Assembly (NCBI GenBank): GCA_947396885.1
Contig: OX377202.1
Span: 7,750,001-7,814,000, forward strand
DNA: 64,000 bases
Reading direction: 5' to 3'
From: Heligmosomoides polygyrus polygyrus
Lineage: Eukaryota; Nematoda; Chromadorea; Rhabditida; Heligmosomidae
How positions within the stretch are numbered: the stretch's first letter is position 1; every line of letters starts with the position of its first letter. Positions 54,202 through 63,994 of the stretch are shown in pieces. The notes below the pieces were generated by a model. It did no database searches. It saw only the letters and a list, made by a program, of their open reading frames with translations, and was not told the DNA's origin. A program made the translations under genes and the position numbers.

Positions 54202-54491
54202 GGGGCCAGATTGATCAACGACTTACAGCAATATAACGGAAAAAATACAGCCGAATTCCCTGATAGCGCGGCTTATCAAGCGATACGGTGAAACATTTCA
54301 CCATATCGCTTGTTGATAAGCCGCGCTGTCAGGGGCCGGATTCATCAACGACTCACAGCAATTTAACAGAGAAAATACAGCCGAAATCCCTGATAGCGCA
54401 GCGAAATGCTTCACCATATCGCATGATAAGCCGTGCTAACAGGGATTTCGGCTATATTTTCTCTGTTGAATTGCTGTAAGTCGTCCGGGGC
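54202..54491. mobile_element. Two fused palindromic MITEs
   Basis: The first copy (54202-54331) starts GGGGCCAGATTGATCAACGA but is cut after CAAGCGATACGG...GCGCTGTC; the second (54332-54491) begins there with GGGGCCGGATTCATCAACG and is itself cut at GTAAGTCGTCCGGGG. One copy apparently inserted into, or recombined with, the other. Confidence 0.82.
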
Positions 54492-54494
54492 ATG

Positions 54495-56040
54495 GCTGGA
54501 CGAGTTACAGCACAGTGTGCAGGCGGTCGTTGCGGGACCCAACAATCAACAATCGTGCTCCCTCAACCAACCACTAGGATGTGGTCGAACGCTTACCAAC
54601 CTTCATTTCGCCGATAGACACTATTTGATATTATCGGCGAGCATTTCTTAAGGGTTTCGTATTCACTAGGATTCTGTGGAAGTTGTATTGAAAAAGAGGA
54701 TGAATGCTGGGAATGAGGGGTAACTACAACACGAGTATAGAGGTGGAAATAATAGAAAACCTCTATTTCTCTAAAACACAGTTTATCAACTGCCCACATT
54801 TGATCGAGTCACGGAACAGCTCAACTCGACGAGGTTACTGCGAACTGCGACCGCGTCACAGCTGGCTGCCGGTCCCGCAACGACCGCATGCACACGCTGT
54901 GATAACTCGTCCAGTCACTCCCCAGAAAGCTCGTCGCTACCTATGGCAATTTAGACGCGAGTATTGATCGTGTTTCGTTATGTCGGGAAATCATTTAAGA
55001 GCGGCCACCACCAACTAGGACTGCACCCTACATGGTTTTAAGGGCACCTGCATTGAGATCGCCCATGCTAGTAGAACAGCCATGCAACACGGCTCCTGTG
55101 CCCGGAGTTCTGTTGACGCAGAGGAGAGCACAGAACTAGGCAAGGAAGGAACTCCGGAGTCTGGCTGGTCTAAATGGTCGAACCCACCCTTCCTAAAGTG
55201 CGATGCGGGCAACGGCCCGCTAGGTACCGATTTTAGTGATGAATGAAGGGTATCACTTGGTTGTGAAGAAGAAAAACGCAACAATAACAGCCACCTGCGG
55301 AGTCAGTGATCGGACGAGTAGTGCTATTGCCTCCAAAAATTAATGGGCCCCAACCACAGCCTATCTTATGACCGCTCCGATCTTTAGGAAGCATCAAGGG
55401 TCTATGATTTTGCCGGAGCTATCCTAATCGGAGGGGTCATGCTGTGATTTGCGTCTCCAATCACTTGCTTGAGTTTTTACGAGTTTCAGTTGCTGTCCCA
55501 TGATGAGAGGGTTTTCGTTTAAATTCAGAGGACGTGATTGTGTGGCATGGAATGACATATGAAGTTGAAGCGTAACGGTTGCCCCTTCCCGACGATGACG
55601 GATCCATGTTGCCTTTTATCCGAAAGGAACAACACATCCACAGCAAGTAAACGTAGGAAGACAACCCTTCTACTACTTAGGCGCGAGTTAAGGACCACAA
55701 ATCGATAGATGAACCCATAATCAAGCTGAGGCAGAAAGGAACAGCCGTGACAGCCGGCGGTCCCAATTAATTCGCTGACAGAATTAAAGGACTCCGCCGT
55801 GTGATACGTCGATTGGCGCAGTAATGCTCGCTGGAGCGCGGGTTCGCGAGACCTCAGCGTTGCACAGGAGACCCGAACTAATGTAAGCACGAGGGCCGGT
55901 TGCTGCTAGTAAAGTAGTTTAACGAAATTTGAGCTCTTGTGGAAGCGCAGAAAAGCAGAAACTAGAGAACATGCGAATTGTAGGGCTTGCGACATGCGCC
56001 CGTCCATGCCTCAATTTATGGACCCATTGATTCATATTTC
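54495..56040. other. Mostly unannotated; PLE-type terminal-repeat fragment
   Basis: About 55110-55230 repeats the block GAACTAGGCAAGGAAGGAAC and GCGGGCAACGGCCCGC found at 53355-53460 next to hammerhead-like motifs. A 121-codon minus frame (55525-55890) has no support as a gene. Confidence 0.35.
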
Positions 56041-57240
56041 GCAACAGCAGCGACAAGAGCAACTAGAGCGCAGCGCTGAAGTATGAACAGGCGACAGCAG
56101 CGATTTGGAACGACTAGAACGGCAACAGCGACCGGAGCAACAGCGCTGGAGCTCGAGTATGAACACTTTTCGGCGGCGCGCGTTCGGTTTTAATAGACTT
56201 TTCGGCTCGTTGCGGTCACCTCAAACAATCGCTCGCCTTTCACCACAAACGGGTGCCACGCGGAATACAGACAGATACTGGGCGGCCAAACCACAACGCC
56301 AAAACCTCAAACTTGGGTAATTAAACCTTTATTACAAATATAACACAACATAACAATAACGCAAATAACAAACAACAATGAGGCATGTGATTAATGGCAC
56401 TAAGGATGAGGATCACTACGAATTGTTGCTTCCCGGCTTCTTATGTGGATCGTTCCCGAGGGTAGCAATAGACGATCATGAATTAATCACACCCCTTGTC
56501 TGCTCCAGATCCTTGCTTCGCTTAAGTGCTTATCCCCCTCGAAACTCGCTCACTTCTAACTCCTAACTTGATACCCACCGCGCTCCCTGTCATGGTTGCC
56601 GCCCAGGATCCTAGCGCTTCCCTGCCTCAGTCGCGCGACCCTTGAAAAACCCCAGAGGCACCCAACCAAAGAGCTAAAAGGAGAAAGAGAGAAAGAGACC
56701 GGCTAGCGGTCGACGACGGCTGTCCACTGCCTCGCGCTCCCTTCCATCGACACTCGCTTCCCGCCGCGACGGCATCGACCTGAACGATTGTCGATGGGTC
56801 ACGTTTGCGATCACCACGAGCACCTCGAAAGGGCGAAATGGAGGGTTAAAAAGGGTCGCCTTTGCCGACACGATTTGCATGCTTTGCGCAGGCAATGAGG
56901 GCGCAGCACGCGGAAGTATTAACAGGCGACAGCAGCGACTAGAGCGACAAGAGCGACGAAACGACTGGAGCGACAGTGCAAGGGGCGCGCTCAGTTTTAA
57001 TCGATTTTCACGCCTTGCACGGGCACCGAGAGTGACGAGATCGCAGCGCGCGTCGCGTGCGCAGAACCGGCAAGTATGAACAGGCGACAAGAGCGACAAG
57101 AGCGACTGGAGCGATAGCGCCGGCGCTCGAGTATGAACACTTTTCGGCGGTACGCGCTCGGTTTTGATCAATATGCATGTTCCGCACGGGCGACAAGTCG
57201 CTCTCGTCGCGAAGTATGAACAGGTCCTAAGAGACTTTTG
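56041..57240. repeat. GCGACAAGAGCGAC-type repeat cluster
   Basis: Several copies of GAAGTATGAACAGGCGAC and GAGTATGAACACTTTTCGGC with internal 9-bp iterations (GCGACAAGA) at 56085, 56930, 57075 and nearby, related to the GGGCCTGTTCATACTTC MITE ends. A 193-codon minus frame across it (56674-57255) is a by-product of the repeats. 56310-56660 looks different but has no recognised function. Confidence 0.55.
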
Positions 57241-58805
57241 CGGTACACTGACCATACCGCTGTCCTACGTCACTCTTAAAGTGTAGTGCTACGGTAGAGG
57301 AAGCCAAGCCGGTGTTCTTTGGTGGTCCCACTCCAACACCGCTTTTCCAGCCGCGTCCCTCGGCACGTGCTGGTCACTCGCAACAGGCGCCGGCTCTAAG
57401 CCGAGAAGCGGGGTATAAGAGGAGAACCCCGAAAAACATGTGGCGTTCGGCTCCAGTCTGAGTCTGGCGGCGCTAGCCGTTCGTCCCTGGGATCGCCTCA
57501 GGCGGTTCCTTCCTTCCCTTCCCCTTCTCCCCCCCCATTACCCGTCCATCTGCCTTATCCTGTATTGTCTGATAAATAATGCTGATAAATTATTGTCGTC
57601 AAAGTGTCTCTTGAAGCGTTCAAACGGAGAAATATCCATCGTATAAGAACGATTTCTGCTGGTCGGATACGGGTCCGATGGAGGGCTTAAACGGAAATCA
57701 TTACGACCGTCTTTAAAAGAAGCTTTTCCGTTACATGGAGGTCCCGGCAAGGGTTTTAATCTAAAGAAGAAACCCTAATGAACGAACTTGAGTTTCTTTA
57801 CCGTTTCCTATTGAGGCGAAGTTAATGTTCTGTTCTCTAACGCACTGTGATGTGGCACTCTTTCCTCTTGTTATTGAAAATAACCTTTTTTCTCTCTGTC
57901 CTTCGCATTACGCGGAGTTGAAGCACATAAAGTTGCTCCCTCGCATGAGGTTGACCAGAATTCTAGACATCTAACATAAGAATCTGAGCAACAAATGAAG
58001 TCTCGGCCGAGCCGCACCACACCTCATGCAATAATTTTATTCTCTTGAATAATTTTGATGGCGTTGTATAGCGCTGTAATATTTCACTCTTTTTAGTTCG
58101 AAACATGGAAATGCACAGATATTTCCGTAAAAAATAATGCCACATCATATAGCAACTATAGTTCATAAAATAAGGCTCTTTCTTCTCATTCCGCCGACAG
58201 AATTCATTCTAAAAAAGAAAGCTCCTCAAGCATCCGCCGCAGTTTACAACGGACTTGTTGACTGTTTACTTCCGTGGAACGCATTACACAGTCCGAACAC
58301 CCGCTGCTGATCTTTTCTTACCCCACCCGTGCCTCCTGACCGTTCCTTCCCCATTTATCAATCGCGCCTTTCCTCCACGCAAACAACTATTACGGCATCC
58401 TCTATCTCACGAAAACAGCCATGTTTAGTTACACCCCGACCCGAACTCCTCCTCCTCCGAAAACCCATATAACCCCCCATCCTCCCACCCGGACTCCCCA
58501 TAGTCGATTCTACATCGACTAGTCACTGCCGCCTACTCCCTCCAGCCACCATCGTCTATAGTCGTCTTCTGCAAACTTCGCCCGTCCGGACTCTACTCGA
58601 AAGGAAGCAACTCCCACCACTGCACAAGCACCTTCAGGATTAAGGTCGGATTCTATCAAGTCATATCTCTTAAATAAAGTCCTCAACTTTTAAAGAAGAT
58701 CAATTTAACTTCAACGAAATTTTACTTTAGCTTCCTAAAAGTATATAACCTCTTCCCTATCAACTAACACTATTTAAAATAAAAATTGATTAAATCTCCG
58801 CCAAG
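57241..58805 (+). other. Leader of the LTR retrotransposon, LTR not delimited
   Basis: GGGGTATAAGAGG near 57411-57423 resembles a TATA box, and AATAAA-like words occur near 57570 and 58674. The C/T-rich sequence 58200-58640 suits a 5' leader. I find no copy of the 3' LTR start (TGTTATGT) here, so the 5' LTR is missing or diverged. Confidence 0.3.
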
Positions 58806-60449
58806 CTGCCTAGGAAAAACAAAACTCCGTCAAAGAAGTTAGATCGTTCGGGAAGGCTCGAACAATATAATTTAAATCGTGAAGCACACCTTCAGTCAAT
58901 TAGAAACGACCTCAATTTACCCGCCTCCTCCAAAACTTCTCCCAACCCTGACACTTCTAGTCACGCTCTAAACCAATCAGATACACTTGAATTTTCTACT
59001 GCTACTAAAAATCCTCTCATAGATTCATCGCTTCAAGAGTTTGAGCAAACTTTACTTCAAGGAGAGCTTCCTCACTCTACCCCCAAAATGGAAACAAAGC
59101 CGATCGTGTCTTCGTATACCGATCCCTCTCTTTATACCTCCTGTAAGCTGCTCGACAATCGAGTAGACAAATTTTCTGGGGATGAAGACCGCACCTTTGA
59201 AGAGTTTCTTGACGACTATTCCGAACTTATAGAGCGTTTGGGCATCCCACTTGAGCATGCAAAATCTCTCATGCCCTTGTACCTCACTGGTGGCGCAAAA
59301 GTAAAGTACTCGGGACTCAATGACACCGATAAAGTAGATTGGAAAGCTATGACCGTCGCTCTTGCTAAAAAGTTCAAAACACAAGCTTTACTGAGTAATA
59401 TAAGAGACGAACTTCACAACATGCGGCAGGGAAAAGAAAGCATAGGGGAGTTTGCACGGAAAATTCTTGCGAGAACGAAAGTCGCCTTCCAGGGTGAGGA
59501 TAAAAACATCCCTCGGAAATTAGCCATAGACTTCTTTATCAAAGGCCTTCGACCGGAGATCCGGAAAGCGATTCGTCGTCTTCCCGATACAGACGACTTC
59601 GAGTCCGTCGTCGCAAATGCTGAAAAGGAAGCAAGAATATTAGATCAAGAGCGCAGAGAAGATTTTAGAATTACGGATAGTCTCAACTCATTACTAATTA
59701 GCGAAAAAGTGGACACACTGCAAAAGCAAATTAATAGCCTTAGTAGTCCCCAGCAGAGGAAATCGCAAAATCCGTTCCGAGGTCAAAACCGGAACCAAAG
59801 AGGGAATCTAGATAGTTACCCTCAACGTAGCCAACCATTCTTTCCACCGAGTCAACCTCGAGGTTCCTATAGGGTTCGGAAGCTTTTGCCAAACCGCTTC
59901 GGAAACTTCTGGAATTTCCCTCGGTACTTCAGATCTGCACCTAGGCAAAGCTACCCTCTTTATAATCAGGGCTTCCCTCCAGGTTTTCAGCAGCAACAGC
60001 AAATGCTGCCTCCGAACCAGTTTAGCCAGCCCCAATATCTAAATCCCGCTCAGCAATTTCAAAACCAACCAGCTGTGATGCCTGTCGCTAATCAACAGCC
60101 CCCCTCTACCTCTTATAATAATGGATTCCCTGCTCTCCTGCCAAACCCCACATTCTTTTGTATAATGACTTTGATATTTCTTTCGTTCACTCCTAGTGCC
60201 GATGCTCAATACCAGATATGTGGCTCCAACCACTTTTCGAACTCACTTCTTCTTCCAAAATTAGTTAAATGTTCCGCCAGCTTCTACGAACCAATGATGA
60301 GAATTCCGGTCCAATTGTATGGCGAACGTAATGATCCTACTCGCTTACCTGCACATATATGCTATAGAGATTTAATTCAAATTAAATATACCTATAAAAT
60401 GATTAAAGGTTCGTTTCGCCATTACCTTCATACGAACCTTTTATCATAA
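58806..60449 (+). CDS. LTR-retrotransposon gag fused in frame to the start of an envelope-like protein
   Basis: Gag packages element RNA. The ATG-initiated frame is 59088-60449 (453 codons), but the same frame is open and gag-like back to a CTG at 58806 (AAG CTG CCT AGG), which may be a mutated ATG or a non-AUG start. Residues about 25-200 from 59088 fit the retrotransposon gag domain (FEEFLDDYSELIERLG, ELHNMRQGKESIGEFARK, LAIDFFIKGLRPEIRKAI); about 205-350 is Gln/Pro/Asn-rich with no CCHC knuckle. From about 356 a hydrophobic FFCIMTLIFLSFTPSADA looks like a signal peptide, followed by about 80 Cys-containing residues resembling the start of nematode retrotransposon envelope proteins. Protease, RT and integrase are absent, so a pol deletion joined the two. 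Confidence 0.65.
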   Translation: MPRKNKTPSKKLDRSGRLEQYNLNREAHLQSIRNDLNLPASSKTSPNPDTSSHALNQSDTLEFSTATKNPLIDSSLQEFEQTLLQGELPHSTPKMETKPIVSSYTDPSLYTSCKLLDNRVDKFSGDEDRTFEEFLDDYSELIERLGIPLEHAKSLMPLYLTGGAKVKYSGLNDTDKVDWKAMTVALAKKFKTQALLSNIRDELHNMRQGKESIGEFARKILARTKVAFQGEDKNIPRKLAIDFFIKGLRPEIRKAIRRLPDTDDFESVVANAEKEARILDQERREDFRITDSLNSLLISEKVDTLQKQINSLSSPQQRKSQNPFRGQNRNQRGNLDSYPQRSQPFFPPSQPRGSYRVRKLLPNRFGNFWNFPRYFRSAPRQSYPLYNQGFPPGFQQQQQMLPPNQFSQPQYLNPAQQFQNQPAVMPVANQQPPSTSYNNGFPALLPNPTFFCIMTLIFLSFTPSADAQYQICGSNHFSNSLLLPKLVKCSASFYEPMMRIPVQLYGERNDPTRLPAHICYRDLIQIKYTYKMIKGSFRHYLHTNLLS

Positions 60450-60490
60450 CATCTCCCCGGTGGCTCATCAGTGAAGCGGGGAGATGTTAT
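60446..60490 (+). promoter_or_regulatory. 14-bp hairpin over the stop codon, polypurine tract and LTR start
   Basis: ATAACATCTCCCCG (60446-60459) and CGGGGAGATGTTAT (60477-60490) are exact complements with a 17-nt loop. The left arm contains the TAA stop of the preceding frame. GAAGCGGGGAGA (60473-60484) is purine-rich and immediately precedes TGTTATGT, as a polypurine tract precedes a 3' LTR. Confidence 0.6.
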
Positions 60491-61005
60491 GTAAAAAAAG
60501 GAGTCAGAACCAAAAAGACTAAACTAAACTACAGAAAGGCTAAAATGGAGGAACTCACGCACATCCAACTGAGAAGTGTCGAATCTGAAACGAATAATAT
60601 GAGGAATAGGTTAAGCGGCAAAACCTGCAACAGAGCGACATTAGTGAGGTGAGAGTGGTAAAACAGAAGTGAGTAGAAGAAGACAAAATGTGTTAGAAGT
60701 AAATAATAATAAAGAAATAAGAAGAATTGCAAAATTAGGCCAGCCAAATGTGAAAAAATGAGATTTGATACTCAGCGCGCACGCAGACAAAACGTGATTA
60801 GAGCGCGCCTATTAGCTGCGCCAGATATGTGGATAAAAGGAGAGAGTATCCTAGCACTGTTATTAAAATTGCTAACGAGTAAATCACTAGGAAAGTTATA
60901 AGAAGCGAGCCGCATAAGTTGGGTGAAAAGAAGCAGGGTAAAAGGGGTTAAAAATACGGTAAGTAGGAGCTAGAAGAAAAGAATTGGCATGGAGGTAAAT
61001 GTGGA
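60485..61005 (+). repeat. Putative 3' LTR
   Basis: Begins TGTTATGTAAAAAAAGGAG after the polypurine tract. GTGGATAAAAGGAGAG near 60830-60845 could be its TATA region. The right end is not defined; the neighbouring PLE begins at about 61013. No second copy is seen, so LTR identity rests on position. Confidence 0.4.
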
Positions 61006-61012
61006 ACTAACT

Positions 61013-62647
61013 CTAAGGGCTGTTACATAGCGTCTTGGCTACACGTAGTACATTATTATAATTATCATTAATATTGTATTTATAAAAAATCTGTTTATTT
61101 TTGTACAAACATTTAAGTATGTTAGCAATGATGAATTCTTTATCAAAGCCATTGTTTATGAGTATATTATAGAGTTCCTTAATTTTGGAGCAGAAATAAG
61201 TAAATTTGGAACATTTGTTAGCTATTCGAAGTGTTTCTGTGTAAATAACATTCCCTTTGACATCTGATCTGTTAACATTAAAGTTAAAATAGTCCGTTTT
61301 GTTATAAAGGTTGGTTTCTATTACGTTCTCTATAACTTCCAAAGATATGTCTAAATAATTACATTTATGTTGGCTAATATGTGTTTTCTTTAGGATGAGT
61401 GTATTCTGGTAGACTATAGTTAGAATGTGATCTATAGAATTTTCATTATAATTATGAACTATAAGAAGGTCATCCATATCTCTAAACGGTATAAAAAGTT
61501 GGTTTTCAGATATGAATCTGATACCCTTAGAGTATTCAAATTCGAACATAGATATCGTTAGGTCTGCTAGAAGAGGGCTAAAATTACCTCCTTGGGGAAC
61601 TCCCTTATTTTGTTTATAAATAATGTTAGCAAACATGCAATAACTATTTCTAAGTAAGTAATCAATAAGATATAATAGGTCCGTTGTATTATAACATCTG
61701 TATTTATCAATTATGTTATCTGTGTAAAATGTTTTAATTCCGTTAGTTGCCACTAATCGCTTACCTGAGTTTTTAAAGCATAGCGTAATAAGATCTTTCA
61801 TATTGGCAATTATAATGTTATGTGGAATGTTAGTAAACATGTCAGTAAAATCCGCTGAATACAGCTTGATGTTTCTGTTTCTGATATTATTAAGCTCTTC
61901 AGTAATGTTACTATTATTAATTGCCCAATATGTTTTAATAGTCCTACAGTTGTTAGCTAAATTGCTTGTATAATTAATAAAGTGTTGTTTGAGATGTGAA
62001 AAAATTCTACAAAGTTCTAAAACAAGAGGCTTAACGCTGCTATTGTAGGCACCCGTAATGAAACGAAACTTTATTGGTGATTTGTGGAGTTTTGGAAGTG
62101 CGTATATGATAGGAAAATCTCCATCAACCTCTACGCTGAGGTTTTGTTTAACATGGAAAAGCTTGTGTTTTAAAATAATGGGGAGCTTGTTATAGGTATT
62201 TAATTTTGTGCAAGTGTAATTAACGTTATTATTAGTAAAAGCATCTGTTAAATTTTCATATTGAATGCCCATTTCTTTCATCAAGCTAAGTAAATAGAGT
62301 TTTTTACAAATTAACCCGTAATTATTGGATGCTTTATCTAGCGGACAAAAGATAAACTTATCTTGCATTATTAAAATTTCTCTATACGGAATATCTACCT
62401 TATTGTCTATATTATGTCTACTAATAAGCGGTTTAACTTTAATTCTAAACTGTGTGTTAAAAAACTGAGAGAGTTGTTGAAGGTTATGTGATGGAATTTT
62501 GTAGAACTTTTTTATATGTGTGATTACCTTTTCCACTGTATTTTTATATGCAACTTGTATAGCTTGTTTACCATATCCCTTTACAGGTCTAAATTTTGTA
62601 CCCTTTCTCAAAATATCTTTAAACTGTTGGTGTTTAATAATATCCAA
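61013..62647 (-). pseudogene. Reverse transcriptase of the permuted PLE
   Basis: Copies element RNA at the nicked target. The 544-codon frame contains KFIFCPLDKASNNYGLICKK, FPIIYALPKLHKSPIKFRFI, motif A YSADFTDMFTNIPH, motif B GVPQGGNFSPLLADLTIS and motif C FRDMDDLLI, then the thumb (TETLRIANKCSKFTYF). Copy 1 has FRYMDDLLI, so the Y of YxDD became D by one base (TAT to GAT at about 61478); both metal-binding aspartates remain. The frame upstream (62650-62803) belongs to the same protein (FIFNYNQVLKNITLNECC, CICERDSTYNNF). Very AT-rich codon use. Confidence 0.88.
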
Positions 62648-62748
62648 ATTTCCAGTAATGACATGTTTATAAAATGTGTCAACGAAGTTATTATAGGTAC
62701 TATCTCTTTCACATATGCATTCATTTCTAATAACATCGCAACATTCAT

Positions 62749-63924
62749 TTAAAGTAATATTCTTAAGTACTTGGTTGTAATTAAAGATAAATTTGGAGAT
62801 AGGGGAGAATACGTGTAAACAACTTTAAAGGGAATAAAATCCTTTGTGGAAAATTTTGTAATTATACCTTTAACTATGTTGCTGTTAAAGATATGATTAA
62901 AGTTAATACGGTCGAAAATTTTTCCTTTATATTCCATAGTAATGTATTTATTAACACTCTTATTTTTAGGTCTGTCAATTTTATTTAAATTAAATTTAGT
63001 ATGTGCAAGTAGGCATAGTACTATCAATTTGGTTTTTTGTCTGTAGGTATGCAGGAAATCTGGGTTAAGGCTAAGATTGATCAGTTGTTTTATTTCTTGT
63101 TTTTTGAGCATTTTAATTTTATTATGTAGTTCAGCTACTTTAATATTAGCTTCGTTATCATTAATGTATTCTAGGACATTATCAACCTTATAATAAGTTT
63201 TATTTTTAACTCTTTTTTTGTTGCCTCTATTGTTCCTTTCTTTGATAATTCTCAAAGAATAATAAGGATGGTTTGTTTTGTAGTTAAGTGGATTAGTTAT
63301 GTTAGAAATATTCCCATATCCCTTAATGTTATCATTAAGACCAAAAGGATATGCGCTATTAAGAAGTTTAATCCAAAAAAGTTCTTTGTTTAATAATACA
63401 TTTCTGTTCATATTATCGTCTAAAGCATCAAGAACTGTAAAAGACAAGGACGAACCACAATATTGAAAGTGTTGGTAGAGGGGAGTGAATCTTTTATTAT
63501 TTTTAGTATAGTAAATGTGTTCCCGAATTCTTTCTTTAAAAGCTCTAGTGGTAATTCCTACATATTGTAAGTTGCAAGTTTTACAAGTGATGCAATAGAC
63601 TATCTATCTACTATTGCAGCTGGTATAATCTTTATTATATGTATTAATACGAAGTTTTGTTACTGAGGAAACTATATGGTCGTCAAAGTTAATTAGTTTA
63701 CAATATTTGCAACTACTATCGCACTTTGACCCTTTACTGGAGTTTCCAAAATCTCTTAGTATATATTGACTGCTCCCGTTTTTGTATTTGTAGAAAGTGT
63801 TGAGGGTGTAATAGCTTGAATTTGCTTTGACGTTTGAGTTTTTAGACCTTGAATCAAAGTACCTGGGCGGTCCAACCCAAGTACAGTGAGCAGTTTCCCA
63901 TGAGGGTTTTAGGGGGCTGCCCTA
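62749..63924 (-). pseudogene. N-terminal part of the permuted PLE: Cys cluster and GIY-YIG endonuclease
   Basis: The frame is open from about 63924 (WETAHCTWVGPPRYFDSRS) through the CxxxCxxC cluster at 63694-63726 to a TAG at 63604-63606, and again to the frameshift near 62803. After the TAG come IVYCITCKTCNLQYVGITTR (GIY-YIG motifs VYC and YVG), the catalytic-type Arg in RAFKERIREH and the Glu in NKELFWIKLLN. A Lys/Asn-rich linker (62850-63270) leads to RT. The stop lies in a TCTA-repeat context, so slippage or point mutation is likely. No good Met start is visible before 63447. Confidence 0.8.
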
Positions 63925-63994
63925 CGGAGTTGTCAGACCCGTTTTGTACCCGAAGGTACGACTAGTACTGGAGGCGCCAAAACCAACTGCTCAC
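63886..63994 (-). ncRNA. Structured RNA candidate at the 5' edge of the permuted PLE
   Basis: On the minus strand GTGAGCAGTT (63994-63985) pairs exactly with AACTGCTCAC (63895-63886); inside, GGTTTT pairs with AAAACC (63984-63979 with 63910-63905), and GTACC-TTCG-GGTAC (63959-63946) is a perfect UUCG-type hairpin. The nested helices suggest a folded RNA. The inner side overlaps the beginning of the coding frame. It does not match a hammerhead core. Confidence 0.4.

Larger units (their letters stand above)
61013..63924 (-). mobile_element. Penelope-like retroelement with permuted domains (GIY-YIG before RT)
   Basis: Reading right to left: an N-terminal region with a Cys cluster (KCDSSCKYCKL), a GIY-YIG endonuclease, a basic linker, then a complete Penelope-type RT. 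Canonical Penelope elements have GIY-YIG after RT. The opposite order is known for the Chlamys/Naiad PLE clade, and I assign it there by architecture. The frame is broken by TAG at 63604-63606 and a frameshift near 62803, and RT motif C is altered, so it is nearly full length but dead. Copy 1 (23583-25234) lacks the N-terminal part. Confidence 0.85.

Noticed and set aside
56674..57255. 193-codon minus-strand frame
   Set aside because: It lies over reiterated GCGACAAGAGCGAC sequence; composition and the lack of motifs or splice sites point to a repeat by-product.
57313..57640. 5' LTR of the gag-env element
   Set aside because: It has a TATA-like site but no similarity to the TGTTATGT start at 60485 and no convincing primer-binding site.
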